21,665 bases of DNA, from positions 1-21,665 of the forward strand of contig CATXTO010000028.1 in the NCBI GenBank assembly GCA_958402445.1, in the 5' to 3' direction. Below, piece by piece: positions 7,501 to 15,305 of the stretch (its first letter is position 1; every line of letters begins with the position of its first letter). The position numbers were made by a program, and so were the translations under genes. Below the pieces are notes generated by a model. That model searched no databases, had not been told where the DNA came from, and worked only from the letters and a program-made list of their open reading frames with translations. This DNA is from an uncultured Eubacteriales bacterium. GTDB lineage: Bacteria; Bacillota; Clostridia; Oscillospirales; Oscillospiraceae.

Positions 7501-9256
7501 GCAGCAAAGGGACATCTGCATCCGCGGTAAACCCAGCCAGCGTCGCAATCACCGCCGGGAGGTCCTGTGTGTCGATTGCGGACAACGGCACAAAAGACAG
7601 GGCGTTGGCGAGCGATTCCCGCTCGGGGCCGACCGCCTGGTGCAACCTGCGCAGCAGGGAAACGGCCATGACGGACGCGTCATAGGAGGCGCAGCAGGAA
7701 AATAGGCTTGCAGTGATGACCTTTAAGCTGTCTGCAATGCGCTGCGCATGCTTGGCGGAGATTTTACGGTCCGGGTGCAGGCACAGCTCGATATATTCCT
7801 CCCATAGCCGGGCAGCCTCAGCAAAATATCCCATGAGCGTAGGCGCATAAGCCGTGGCGGGCGCGTCCGCCGGCAGCTCCTTTCGATAGGAAGGGCCGCT
7901 GTTCGCCAGAATACGGCCCATAATGCGGGCGGCCCTGCGGCGGACATCCCCCTCCCGGTGCATGAGAAGCTCATACAAAAAACTCAGGGTCATGCGTTTG
8001 CTTTGACGGGACATGTAGGTGTTGTATTCCTCAAACAGAAGCAGGTAGGTGCGAATGCGCTGGAGATTTTTTTCACCCTTTGCCTGCTCCAGCAGCCGTT
8101 CAAAGGAGGAGTCTGTACTAAAGGTGCTCATCAGGCGCAGGCTGTTATCAAATGTGGCATGCCGCAGGCAGGCAATGCTTTCAGAGCCACTGCAAAGCGC
8201 GGGCGCCTTGTTCTGCGCGGGCAAAAGCGTGTTTTGGTTTAGATCGGGGCTTACGCCATGGGAAGACAAAAAAGCCTCAAAATCCCGGAGCTTGGTGTAA
8301 ACCGTGGCATAGCGGCGGCGTTTTTCCGGGGTCATATCGCTGAGCTTGGAAAAAATGATGGAATAGGATTCTTCCAGACTACAAATGCTGGTCTGCTCCC
8401 GGCCCTGAGCATCCCGCACACCGCGGACCCGAAAATCCGCATAAATCAGCAGGAGGGATTCCATGGGCAAGTTTTCAAACTCCAGATCCCAGGTGGAGTG
8501 GTTGGCGGCCACGTGGGCGATGTGGGGGAGTCCTAGATCCGACAGCCACTGCCAGGTGAAGTAATAGTGCAAATACGGTGTGCGGGCTGCGTCCTTGCCC
8601 CGGCAGCCAAATTTTCCGATGTCGTGACACAAGGAGGCGGCGCTGACCAGAGGGATATCCACCAGAAAGCCCGCCTGCTTGGCAAGTCGCGCGCCATGGA
8701 CCGCCACATTGTTGACGCCTATGGTGTGGGAAGCGGGATCAAAGGGCATAATCTCCCGGCCAATGCGGAGCAGCTCCAGAAAGCGGCTGTTGGCAATGGC
8801 TTTTCGAAACGCGGCGTATTCATCTTTTAGAGCGCTGTCCTGTAGCTCCGACGGGTCCGCCCAATGGGGGTCTGTCAGAGGGTCAAAGGAACAGCGCCGC
8901 GCCTCCTGCTGCAGAAGCCAGGACAGAACCTGCAGATAAAACGCCATGGCGTCCCGCTGAGAAGCGGTTTCAGGGGTGCGTGCTGGGTCCGGAAACAAGC
9001 CGGCAGCCAGACTGGCGTAAATCCAAGGCAGCCATCCCTCGGCCGGTTCCACGCACAACCGGTCCAGAATGGGGCGGCAAACGGACAGTACCATCCGGCA
9101 GTTCACTCTGGGCGCAGCGACGAGGTCCGCACTGCCAGCAGCAAAGGTTGTTTTCAAAAGATTGGACATGGCCCGGCGGGACATGTTCCATTTTTTTGCA
9201 AAACGGGATGAAAGGCTTTCCAATAAATCGGAAAAATCAAACAAGGCGGCGTTCAT
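4526..9256 (-). CDS. giant multidomain protein: HD (YqeK-like), helical repeats, NadD-like nucleotidyltransferase, GNAT-like, PRTase-like
   Basis: 1576 residues, no signal peptide or membrane segment, so cytosolic. Residues 1-160 are helical and unassigned. An HD domain (about 165-330) has H187, H211-D212 with HDIGK, H253 and D274, the full metal set. Residues about 370-885 are helical with HEAT-like pieces (for example RRRAARIMGRI). About 895-1095 is a nicotinate-nucleotide adenylyltransferase-like fold: PGTFDPFSTGH (900-910), SSTRIR (1051-1056) and the terminal GLYLR (1081-1085); the first His of the usual HxGH is Ser907. About 1100-1240 resembles a GNAT acetyltransferase, less surely. About 1310-1450 is phosphoribosyltransferase-like, with VILVDD (1384-1389) opening a PRPP-type loop whose usual TTGxT is HRGHR. 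YqeK and NadD are neighbouring genes in many Firmicutes; here both types lie in one chain. ATG 9256 has GGGAGGA 6 nt upstream. The reaction is not predictable with confidence. Confidence 0.8.
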   Translation of the reverse strand: MNAALFDFSDLLESLSSRFAKKWNMSRRAMSNLLKTTFAAGSADLVAAPRVNCRMVLSVCRPILDRLCVEPAEGWLPWIYASLAAGLFPDPARTPETASQRDAMAFYLQVLSWLLQQEARRCSFDPLTDPHWADPSELQDSALKDEYAAFRKAIANSRFLELLRIGREIMPFDPASHTIGVNNVAVHGARLAKQAGFLVDIPLVSAASLCHDIGKFGCRGKDAARTPYLHYYFTWQWLSDLGLPHIAHVAANHSTWDLEFENLPMESLLLIYADFRVRGVRDAQGREQTSICSLEESYSIIFSKLSDMTPEKRRRYATVYTKLRDFEAFLSSHGVSPDLNQNTLLPAQNKAPALCSGSESIACLRHATFDNSLRLMSTFSTDSSFERLLEQAKGEKNLQRIRTYLLLFEEYNTYMSRQSKRMTLSFLYELLMHREGDVRRRAARIMGRILANSGPSYRKELPADAPATAYAPTLMGYFAEAARLWEEYIELCLHPDRKISAKHAQRIADSLKVITASLFSCCASYDASVMAVSLLRRLHQAVGPERESLANALSFVPLSAIDTQDLPAVIATLAGFTADADVPLLLSVLRCFRHMLEQLPTCRAAIEPILNGLRQDDSPAVEYLRTGLLNQYCGHSLPLPQAEPGELYLSNLKNAVHWTVKLVHIDILMDLVKSNPGQAFHTAMHLSNLLSVSEHLPVREYAGHALLDIASKLTIDQQNEIVVDLTRELETGQEQISYYIPPFLGKMICFLPDKELLESVDFLDGLIHGGTVRAAGAALHTLGTMLHEPLGYTRQVVFERVLSLLMAGIAHFDATLHQIALTVLCRDIFGAEEIPETVRRDCMLQTCKKLLCLLAEPVKEPLTFYNHAAMLNHLYRLIVSCEVGGVPMRFPHPKPVAFFPGTFDPFSTGHKQIVQCIHDLGFEVYLAIDEFSWSKRTIPYLLRRKIASMSVSGLWDVYLFPDNMPINIAVPEDLSSLSEKFPDRTLYLAAGSDVICNASAYHSTAPGSARDYNHVIFRRPGGPNLGETDIAQILRGQWKLLSLPTWCESVSSTRIRDYVDKNLDISMMVDPMVQSFIYENGLYLRSPQFKNVLAPGDFYFKNARACTAPLPPLLQAALDHQPTGYAVLLRARSAPEPLGWVCGHTITSSELLSALGSMEAATYVRQHTSGRIMMVDRAVTLTDQVPDIRRQLVNELLARSLETEHTYALCRCSGGDPLYQELLQVGFLPIPGQPDILCVDMRAPVALIQDVLLWMKEPLRSDPAVLKAVQTTRPRLRTAIASLFPGRLVLSFDAETLNQGLWNKVQAHNQVSDVPPGLKRMGPYMCVPYGKILSDEVVPNTVTKSLHVDKVYHTDLRRFSITEAPGYASLANQVRTLKSFRRPVILVDDLLHRGHRIHGLDHIFKEEQVEIHSIIVGLLSGQGRDLMLTQGRQVDCEYFIPNLHHWITESGLYPFIGGDSIDRPSQQDWSRPSINTILPYVNPTFLPGLDDAARLRLSVAALENAREILSTLERRHLEVFRTALTLGRLAEALFRPRLPDRGSFLRYDKTAPASAYLEEDQIQLRRITMTEVIHGH

Positions 9257-9286
9257 TGGCGGTCCTCCCTACATGGTCTCGCTATC

Positions 9287-9315
9287 ATTATGCGCGCTTG
9301 CCGGGAAAAAGTCAA
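9287..9315 (-). promoter_or_regulatory. SigA-type promoter of the three-gene operon
   Basis: On the minus strand TTGACT (9315-9310) and CATAAT (9292-9287) are separated by exactly 17 bases, a near-consensus vegetative promoter. The predicted start site is near 9280, giving a leader of about 25 bases that carries the ribosome binding site for the giant gene. Confidence 0.8.
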
Positions 9316-9398
9316 TTGGTCAAACCGAGCAACTTCTGCATACAATCGGTGTGCAGACCGCGCCCATCCCTCAAATAGAGGCCCAAGAATTGCAAAGT

Positions 9399-9425
9399 GG
9401 CCAGGCAGCGAGTTGCTGCCTGGCC
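9399..9425 (-). terminator. hairpin terminator after the double nucleotidase gene
   Basis: Perfect 11-bp stem (9399-9409 with 9415-9425) and 5-nt loop lying 17 bases beyond the nucleotidase stop. On the minus strand it is followed by ACTTTGCAATTCTT, a weak T-tract, so termination may be partial or need a factor. Read-through would enter the downstream operon, which is in the same direction. Confidence 0.65.
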
Positions 9426-9441
9426 AAAAGAGATGAAATGA

Positions 9442-12400
9442 TTATTGTGCCGCGCCAGTGTAAATGCTCCAGGTGGATTGGATCTCAGGGGCAATTTCGC
9501 CAGCTTCGCGGATATAGTCCGCCAGCAGGTTCCTTGCCTGGCCCTTATCCTCGCCCTGGATCATGTCGTACTGGGTGGAGTAGATGATCCGGTCTTGGTC
9601 ATTGGCCTGGAAGTCTTCGCAGCCATGCTCCTGGAGGTATTTCACATAGTCGCCGCCGCCGTTGTACCGGTAGTTGTTGACGACCACGGTGAACTCCTGC
9701 TCGTCGGTAACCTCCTCGCCGTTGTAGGTCATGGAGGTGATCCGGGAGCCGGCGGGCTGGGTGGCGTCAATGACATAGGAGAAGCCCTCGCCGTAGACGA
9801 CGTCGTAATAGGTCAGGCCGCCCTGAATGGAGACGGAGCCGTCGTCATTGAGCTTCACCTTAGAGGCGGAGTACTCCAGCCAGGTCTTCACTTCCTTGCC
9901 GCTCATGGTGATCTGGTAGAACCAGTTCTCATAGCGGTACAGCTTGAACATATCGCCCAGCATAATGTCGCCCTGGGGAATCAGGTTAGCGGCATTGCCG
10001 GAGGTCAGAGGCGCGGAGATGGACAGCTGCGCGGGGGTGTCGTCGGACTTGTCGTCCGGGGTGTTCTTGCCGGTGCGGTCATAGGCGCCCCAGATCTGGA
10101 CCTGGTTGATCAGGTCCATGAAAGCGGAGGGGGCGGTGCCCAGGCCGGAGGCGGTGAAGTCGCCGGTAGCTTTGCCGATGGGCTGTAGCATGTAGTCCTT
10201 CCAAGTGGCTTCTTCATAGGACTTCAGCACGGCCTCCAGATCGGCGTCGACGTCATAAGCGGCGATGGTAGCGCCATCTTCCGTTCTCTTGGTCATGGGA
10301 ACGTTCTTGGCGTCAATGGTGTAGGTGCCGGCGGTCAGGTCATAGGTTACGATGGCTTGCCCCACCACATTGGCCTTGGTGCCGGGCTGGATGCAGGGGA
10401 TTGTCTCACCATCCTTGTTGGTGAGCTGCCAGACCTTGTTGTTGTGCTCATGGCCGGAGAAGACCAGATCAATAGAATCGGTCTCTTTCACCAGCTGCTC
10501 GATGAAATCGGACTGTGCGTCGGATTTCACGCCGGAGTGCGTGGCAACAACGATCAAATCCGCCTTCTCCTGCATTTCGGCTTCGTAATGCTTATAAGTA
10601 TCGATCACATTGGCAAAATAGATGCCTTCCCAGTTGGCGGGAACGTCCCACTTGGGAATGTTGGGGTTGCCCAGGCCGATCACGGCCACGGTCACACCGT
10701 CGTAATTGTAGAGCTGATAGGGCGCATAGCCGTTCCAGGTGGTCCAGTCCTTTGCGTCGTCGTTATTTTTCGCGGCGTCCAGATAGTTGGCCACGGATAC
10801 GGCCACAGAGGATTCCGTTTCGGTGGATTCGCTGGTCAGGTAGCCCAGCTGCCGCTGCAGAATTTTCATGCCGTAGTTGAACTCGTGATTGCCCACTACA
10901 AACATATCATAGCCCATAGTCCGCAGGGCCTTCATAGAGGGGTCCTCTACATCGTCCTTCTCAAAGGCATAGTAATAGGTGAGGGGAGTGCCCTGAATCA
11001 GGTCGCCGGTATCCACCAGGAAGGTATTGTCGTACAGAGCCCTTTGCTCCTTGACGAAGGTGGCGACCCGGGTCAGACCCTGCCGGTAGGTGCCGGAGGC
11101 ACTGGCGTCCGCCGTGTAATCGGTGGCGTACAGCTGGCCGTGTACATCGGAGGTGCCCATCAGGTTGATCTCAACCTTATTGTTGTAAAAGCGGGCAATA
11201 ATCGTAGCAAACTGGCCGCGGGTGGACAGGCCCAGGGGCCGCAGCGTATTTTCCTCCACGCCTTCGATGAGACCCACCGCCACGGCCCACTGCATGGCAG
11301 CCTTGGCATAATTGGATACCTGGCCGGCATCCTTATAGTCCTTCAGATCGTTGGCCTTGGAGACGTCGTACTCCGCAAACTGCGCGTACCGATACATCAT
11401 GGCGGCCATTTCCTGCCGGGAGATGAGGCGGGCGGGATAGAACTTGCCGTCCTCATAGCCCTTTACGATCCCTTCCGAGGCGGCCCACTTCACGGCGTCG
11501 GTATACCAGGTGTTTTCCTTCACGTCGGAGAAGCTGGTGGTCTTAGCCTCGGCGAGCTCGGGCTCTCCGGCCATCCGATACAGGACGGTGGCTACGACGG
11601 CCCGCTGCAGCTGGCTCTTGGGGGCGAATCTGCCGTCTCCCACGCCTTCCATATAGCCCTGACCATCCACGAACTGGACAGCCTCATAATAGAAGGCGTC
11701 TTTCTCTACGTCGGTGTAAGGCATGTCCGTGACGGTAATCCGTCCCTCGCCATACACATCGGCGTATTTTTTACTGACTACGCCCTTTAGATTCTCCTGG
11801 ATATAAGCAATGAGCACCTGGTTATCCAGCATGACCTCATCTTGCAGGACTTTGTTATCCATGAACATGTTGATGCCGTCTCCGCCGGATTTCAGCATGT
11901 AGTTGTGAGAGGCCAGGGTGTAAGTGCCCTTCAGGTCGATGGGCGCGTACTCGCCCTTGTCGTTGAGGACCTGAACGTCCTTGACCCGGCGCAGACCGTC
12001 CACGCCGACGAACATGCCTTTGTCGTCCACCTGAACGGTAGAGGCGATGTTTAGGTCAATTGTGTACTTTAGGCCGGCTACCTGCAGGAAGCCGCCGTTT
12101 TCACCGGGGGCGCTGCGGGAGGCCATCTCCAGGGCATCCACAATTTCCTGACCGGTAGCTTCTACCACGCAGGCAGCGTTGCCAAAGGGATGCACAGCGA
12201 TGATGTCGGCGTAGGTGATGTCGCCGGCCTTGATGTCGGCCCGGATACCGCCGCCGTTGACAAAGGCGATGTCCGCGTCCAGGACCGTACGGTATGCGTC
12301 CGCGCACAGATCGCCTAAATTGGTCTCCTGATTCCGGATCAGGCGCTTGCCGGTTTCGGGCTCATTTACAACCAGCGGGACCTCGGACTTGGCTACGACT

Positions 12401-13401
12401 TCGTTCAACAGTTCTTCAAACTTGGACTCAATGTTCTTGATGAACTCGTCTGTTTCTTTGTCCACTTCCGCGTAGTTGCTGACCAGCTCGGTGGTGATCT
12501 TGCCGTCGTTGCCGATGACCAGCTTGCCGATGTTATTCAGCTTGGTGCCGGTGGAGGAGAGCAGAACGGTGCTGCCGCTCTTGTCCTTCACTTCCTGGCT
12601 GGCAATCACACTGTGAGAGTGGCCGTCAATAAAGGCGTTCAGGCCCGTGGTATTGGCAATGATCTCCGTGGACATCCAGGGAGAGGACTGCTGGTCCACA
12701 CCGCAGTGGCCCACCGCGATGACATACTGAGCGCCGTCCTTCTTGGCGTTGTCAATGGCATTCTGCACAGCGGCGTACAGGTCCTTGCCCTCGTTGCCTT
12801 CACAGAAGCCGTAGATATACTTACCGGTTTCGTCCTGGAAATAGGTAGGGGTGGACTTGGTGAAACTCTCCGGGGTAGAGATGCCCACGAAAGCTACTTT
12901 GGTGCCGTCGTAATCTACAACTTTGTAGGGCTCGGCCACTGTTTTATTGGTCCGAAGGTCCATAAAGTTGCAGGACAGATAGGTGGCCTTGGAGTCCTTC
13001 AGCAGAGACAGTGCCACATCCATGCCGTAGTCAAACTCATGGTTGCCGAAGGTGGCGAAATCGTAGCCCACCTGGTTCATGATATCCACCAGGTAGGACC
13101 CCTTGGAAAGGGTGCCGATGGCTTCGCCCTGGATGGCGTCGCCTGCGTCTACCAAGACAACGTTGCTGTACTGCTCTTCCATGGCCTTCTTATAGGCGGC
13201 CAGGTTCGCATAACCCATCTTGGTGAGGTTGCCCTCCTCGTCGTAGGTCGCGTCTACGCCGCAGTGCACGTCATTGGTGTACAGAACGACAATGCCGTCA
13301 GACTTCTCGCCAGTTGCGAAAGCCATGGTCGGCAGTACCGTCAGAACCATAATCAGTGCCAGCAGCACGGACAGGACCCTTTTGGATACTGTGCTTCTCA
13401 T
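9442..13401 (-). CDS. secreted double nucleotidase (5'-nucleotidase plus 2',3'-cyclic phosphodiesterase-like) with central SLH repeats
   Basis: 1319-residue exported protein; signal peptide 1-30. Unit 1 (about 35-555) is UshA-like: metallophosphatase motifs TNDVH (42-46), DAGD (85-88), GNHE (119-122), GHCG (231-234), DGHSH (259-263), then a 5'-nucleotidase C domain with NGGGIR (382-387). Three SLH repeats follow (about 560-740). Unit 2 (about 745-1290) repeats the phosphatase motifs (SDVHG 751-755, DTGD 797-800, GNHE 837-840, SGHEH 982-986) and has a C domain with WLEYSAS and VVNNYRYNGGG, typical of CpdB-type 2',3'-cyclic-nucleotide phosphodiesterases. Both metal sites look intact. It should salvage nucleotides or cyclic nucleotides at the cell surface, held by its SLH repeats. 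B. subtilis YfkN also joins two such units, but without SLH. ATG 13401 is chosen over a 23-residue longer start because AAGGAGGA lies 6 nt before it. Confidence 0.9.
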   Translation of the reverse strand: MRSTVSKRVLSVLLALIMVLTVLPTMAFATGEKSDGIVVLYTNDVHCGVDATYDEEGNLTKMGYANLAAYKKAMEEQYSNVVLVDAGDAIQGEAIGTLSKGSYLVDIMNQVGYDFATFGNHEFDYGMDVALSLLKDSKATYLSCNFMDLRTNKTVAEPYKVVDYDGTKVAFVGISTPESFTKSTPTYFQDETGKYIYGFCEGNEGKDLYAAVQNAIDNAKKDGAQYVIAVGHCGVDQQSSPWMSTEIIANTTGLNAFIDGHSHSVIASQEVKDKSGSTVLLSSTGTKLNNIGKLVIGNDGKITTELVSNYAEVDKETDEFIKNIESKFEELLNEVVAKSEVPLVVNEPETGKRLIRNQETNLGDLCADAYRTVLDADIAFVNGGGIRADIKAGDITYADIIAVHPFGNAACVVEATGQEIVDALEMASRSAPGENGGFLQVAGLKYTIDLNIASTVQVDDKGMFVGVDGLRRVKDVQVLNDKGEYAPIDLKGTYTLASHNYMLKSGGDGINMFMDNKVLQDEVMLDNQVLIAYIQENLKGVVSKKYADVYGEGRITVTDMPYTDVEKDAFYYEAVQFVDGQGYMEGVGDGRFAPKSQLQRAVVATVLYRMAGEPELAEAKTTSFSDVKENTWYTDAVKWAASEGIVKGYEDGKFYPARLISRQEMAAMMYRYAQFAEYDVSKANDLKDYKDAGQVSNYAKAAMQWAVAVGLIEGVEENTLRPLGLSTRGQFATIIARFYNNKVEINLMGTSDVHGQLYATDYTADASASGTYRQGLTRVATFVKEQRALYDNTFLVDTGDLIQGTPLTYYYAFEKDDVEDPSMKALRTMGYDMFVVGNHEFNYGMKILQRQLGYLTSESTETESSVAVSVANYLDAAKNNDDAKDWTTWNGYAPYQLYNYDGVTVAVIGLGNPNIPKWDVPANWEGIYFANVIDTYKHYEAEMQEKADLIVVATHSGVKSDAQSDFIEQLVKETDSIDLVFSGHEHNNKVWQLTNKDGETIPCIQPGTKANVVGQAIVTYDLTAGTYTIDAKNVPMTKRTEDGATIAAYDVDADLEAVLKSYEEATWKDYMLQPIGKATGDFTASGLGTAPSAFMDLINQVQIWGAYDRTGKNTPDDKSDDTPAQLSISAPLTSGNAANLIPQGDIMLGDMFKLYRYENWFYQITMSGKEVKTWLEYSASKVKLNDDGSVSIQGGLTYYDVVYGEGFSYVIDATQPAGSRITSMTYNGEEVTDEQEFTVVVNNYRYNGGGDYVKYLQEHGCEDFQANDQDRIIYSTQYDMIQGEDKGQARNLLADYIREAGEIAPEIQSTWSIYTGAAQ

Positions 13402-13476
13402 GAAACGTCCTCCTTCAAAAATGTGGAATGGGGAAATTAACCCCTTGAGCCGGCAAATATTGCAGCTCATGGAGGT

Positions 13477-13505
13477 ATTTTACCAAATGTTGAGGGATTT
13501 TTCAA
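13477..13505 (-). promoter_or_regulatory. SigA-type promoter of the double nucleotidase gene
   Basis: On the minus strand TTGAAA (13505-13500) and TAAAAT (13482-13477) are 17 bases apart. The leader to the ATG at 13401 would be about 70 bases and contains a small GGGG/CCCC hairpin ahead of the ribosome binding site. Confidence 0.75.
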
Positions 13506-13630
13506 CGGGTAAACCCAAAATTATGTAAAAACCATGAAATATTTTTTAAATTTTTCGGTGCGCCGGGAATGAGCCTTTGCGTTCTGTAGAAGGACAAGTG
13601 TGTGAAACGAATATAAAAAGTGTATAAAAC

Positions 13631-13670
13631 AAAGGGAAATCCCCCGATCTCAAAACCGAGAGATCGGGGG
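13631..13670 (-). terminator. rho-independent terminator after the NlpC/P60 gene
   Basis: Perfect 11-bp stem CCCCCGATCTC with its complement (13641-13651 with 13660-13670), 8-nt loop, 15 bases after the NlpC/P60 stop. On the minus strand it runs into ATTTCCCTTTGTTTTATA, a T-rich tail. It separates this unit from the nucleotidase gene. Confidence 0.85.
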
Positions 13671-13684
13671 AACAGTTAAAAAAG

Positions 13685-15301
13685 TCATTCAATGATGCGG
13701 CGTGCGCCAACGAGCTTGGTGACGTAATAGGAGGATGTTGTCTTTGTCAGAATGACACCGCTTCTGGAATTGGCGGCATGAATGAATTCGTCCTCGCCCA
13801 CATAGATGCCGATGTGCGTGATGTCGTTCAAGGACTGGGAGTCAGAGAAAAACACCAGATCGCCGGGCAGCAGCTCGCCGGGAGACACCTCCCGCCCATA
13901 TTCCCACTGCTGCGTGGCGGTACGGCCCAGGCTGTAGCCGTTTTGGCCAAATACATACCAGACAAAACCGGAACAGTCAAACCCGGTGCTGGGATCCTTG
14001 CCGCCCCACACGTAGTCATAGCCCAAAAATTGCAGGGCAAACTCCACCAGCTTGTCCGCCTCAGGCCGGTCACTGGGGTCCGGATCGTCGGGGTCCGGCT
14101 CCGGGCTGTTCTGAGCCCAATCCACCAAAAATAGGTAAGACCGATAAAACAACACCAGGGCCTGTTCGCACCGGGTGGTGTTTTGGGGATTTAGGGTGTC
14201 TCCGTTGCCTTTGACAATCTCCAGTCCCACCAGAAGCCGAGTGCAGGGAATTGCGTAGTTGCTGAGCTTACCGCTGTCAATGAAGATGGACAGATCCGCC
14301 GTGGGATCATCGGCCTCTGGATAGTCCAGCGACAACAGGAAGTTCGCGGTGATTTTGAAGAACTGTTCCCGGGTGATCTCCCGGTCCGGACGGAATGTGC
14401 CGTCTGGGAACCCATTGACCAGCCCCAACTGGTAGGCCAAGGTGATGGTTTCATCGTCCACATCGGTGAATGGGGCATTATCCCCAATGATTGTAGCTTC
14501 CGGAACCAGGCTGGTATAGGCCTGCACCGCCACATAGCACATCTCACCCCGGGTAATGGGGGAGCTCATATCTCGTCCCAGCAGGAGTTGTGGAATCAGG
14601 TCCGCCGCGTCCATTGCGCTGATTTCAGACATCGCCCAGCCGCTGAGGTGGGGATAGCGCCCCAAGAGATCGTCCTGCCAGGATTCCAAATATGTATAAG
14701 AGCGGTAAAACATGGCCAGGGCCTGTTCGCTGGTGGTGGTTCCCCTGGGGTTTAGACCGCTGCCGTTGCCCTCGACTGCACCGATCCCCACCGCCGCTTG
14801 GGTGGCCTCCAGGGCCCAGCGGCTCACCGAGCCGGCGTCGGGAAATTCCGACAGGTCCGACAGAAGCGAGGGATCCGGCGTCCAGCCGGCTGCCAGCAGG
14901 AACTTGTAGACGAAGGAGAAGAACTCCTCGCGTTTTAAGATGTTGTTTGGCCTGAATAACCCGTCTTCGTAGCCATTGATCAGGCCCACCGCGTAAGCCT
15001 TGGACACCACCGGATCGCTGGTATCGGAGAACGGCGGGGCCTCCGGCGCCACAATTTCAGCACCGGTGTAGGCTTCGTAGGCGGTGACCGCCACAGCGCA
15101 CATCTCAGATCGGGTGACGGAGGTCCGGAGGTCTTTTTCCTCAAAGACGGCGGGAATCAATCCGGCCTGGTCCATGAACGCAATTTCCTCTGCAAACCAG
15201 TCGCTGACCGCAGTATAGGCTGAGACGGTGGGAACTGCGCTGATGACGACGGCCAGCAGACATAGGGCAGCTACGATACGGACGAGACGTGTTTTCTGCA
15301 T
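13685..15301 (-). CDS. secreted NlpC/P60 peptidoglycan endopeptidase with six SLH-like repeats
   Basis: 538 residues. Signal peptide 1-28 (cleavage near VSA). Residues 30-205 and 215-396 are two copies of the same three-repeat SLH block, with TRAE-type pocket motifs as TRSE, KREE, TSEQ, then TRGE, TREQ, TRCE. An Asp/Pro-rich linker (400-412) leads to the NlpC/P60 catalytic domain (about 413-538), with C443 in FDCSGF, H496 in THIGIY and H508 in FIHAANS, so the cysteine-peptidase triad looks complete. The family cuts D-Glu to diamino-acid bonds in peptidoglycan stems; here the enzyme would act in the wall while bound by SLH repeats. ATG 15301 has GGGAGGT (15310-15316) 8 nt upstream, inside the end of the exonuclease gene, 4 nt from its stop, so the two are probably co-transcribed. 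Confidence 0.9.
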   Translation of the reverse strand: MQKTRLVRIVAALCLLAVVISAVPTVSAYTAVSDWFAEEIAFMDQAGLIPAVFEEKDLRTSVTRSEMCAVAVTAYEAYTGAEIVAPEAPPFSDTSDPVVSKAYAVGLINGYEDGLFRPNNILKREEFFSFVYKFLLAAGWTPDPSLLSDLSEFPDAGSVSRWALEATQAAVGIGAVEGNGSGLNPRGTTTSEQALAMFYRSYTYLESWQDDLLGRYPHLSGWAMSEISAMDAADLIPQLLLGRDMSSPITRGEMCYVAVQAYTSLVPEATIIGDNAPFTDVDDETITLAYQLGLVNGFPDGTFRPDREITREQFFKITANFLLSLDYPEADDPTADLSIFIDSGKLSNYAIPCTRLLVGLEIVKGNGDTLNPQNTTRCEQALVLFYRSYLFLVDWAQNSPEPDPDDPDPSDRPEADKLVEFALQFLGYDYVWGGKDPSTGFDCSGFVWYVFGQNGYSLGRTATQQWEYGREVSPGELLPGDLVFFSDSQSLNDITHIGIYVGEDEFIHAANSRSGVILTKTTSSYYVTKLVGARRIIE

Positions 15302-15305
15302 GGTT

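Noticed and set aside
9445..10188. 247-codon open frame on the plus strand
   Set aside because: Antisense to the CpdB-like unit; low-complexity Val/Gly/Asp translation without recognisable domains.
10357..11790. 477-codon open frame on the plus strand
   Set aside because: It lies wholly antisense to the double nucleotidase, whose motifs are unambiguous. Its translation is rich in Gly/His/Val with no family signature, as expected from antisense of GC-rich codons.
12613..13440. 275-codon open frame on the plus strand
   Set aside because: Antisense to the first nucleotidase unit and its signal peptide; composition is that of a mirror frame and there is no ribosome binding site.
13402..13684. 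small RNA or extra gene in the gap between the nucleotidase and NlpC/P60 genes
   Set aside because: The gap is explained by the NlpC/P60 terminator and the nucleotidase promoter; no other ORF with a ribosome binding site or conserved RNA signature is visible.
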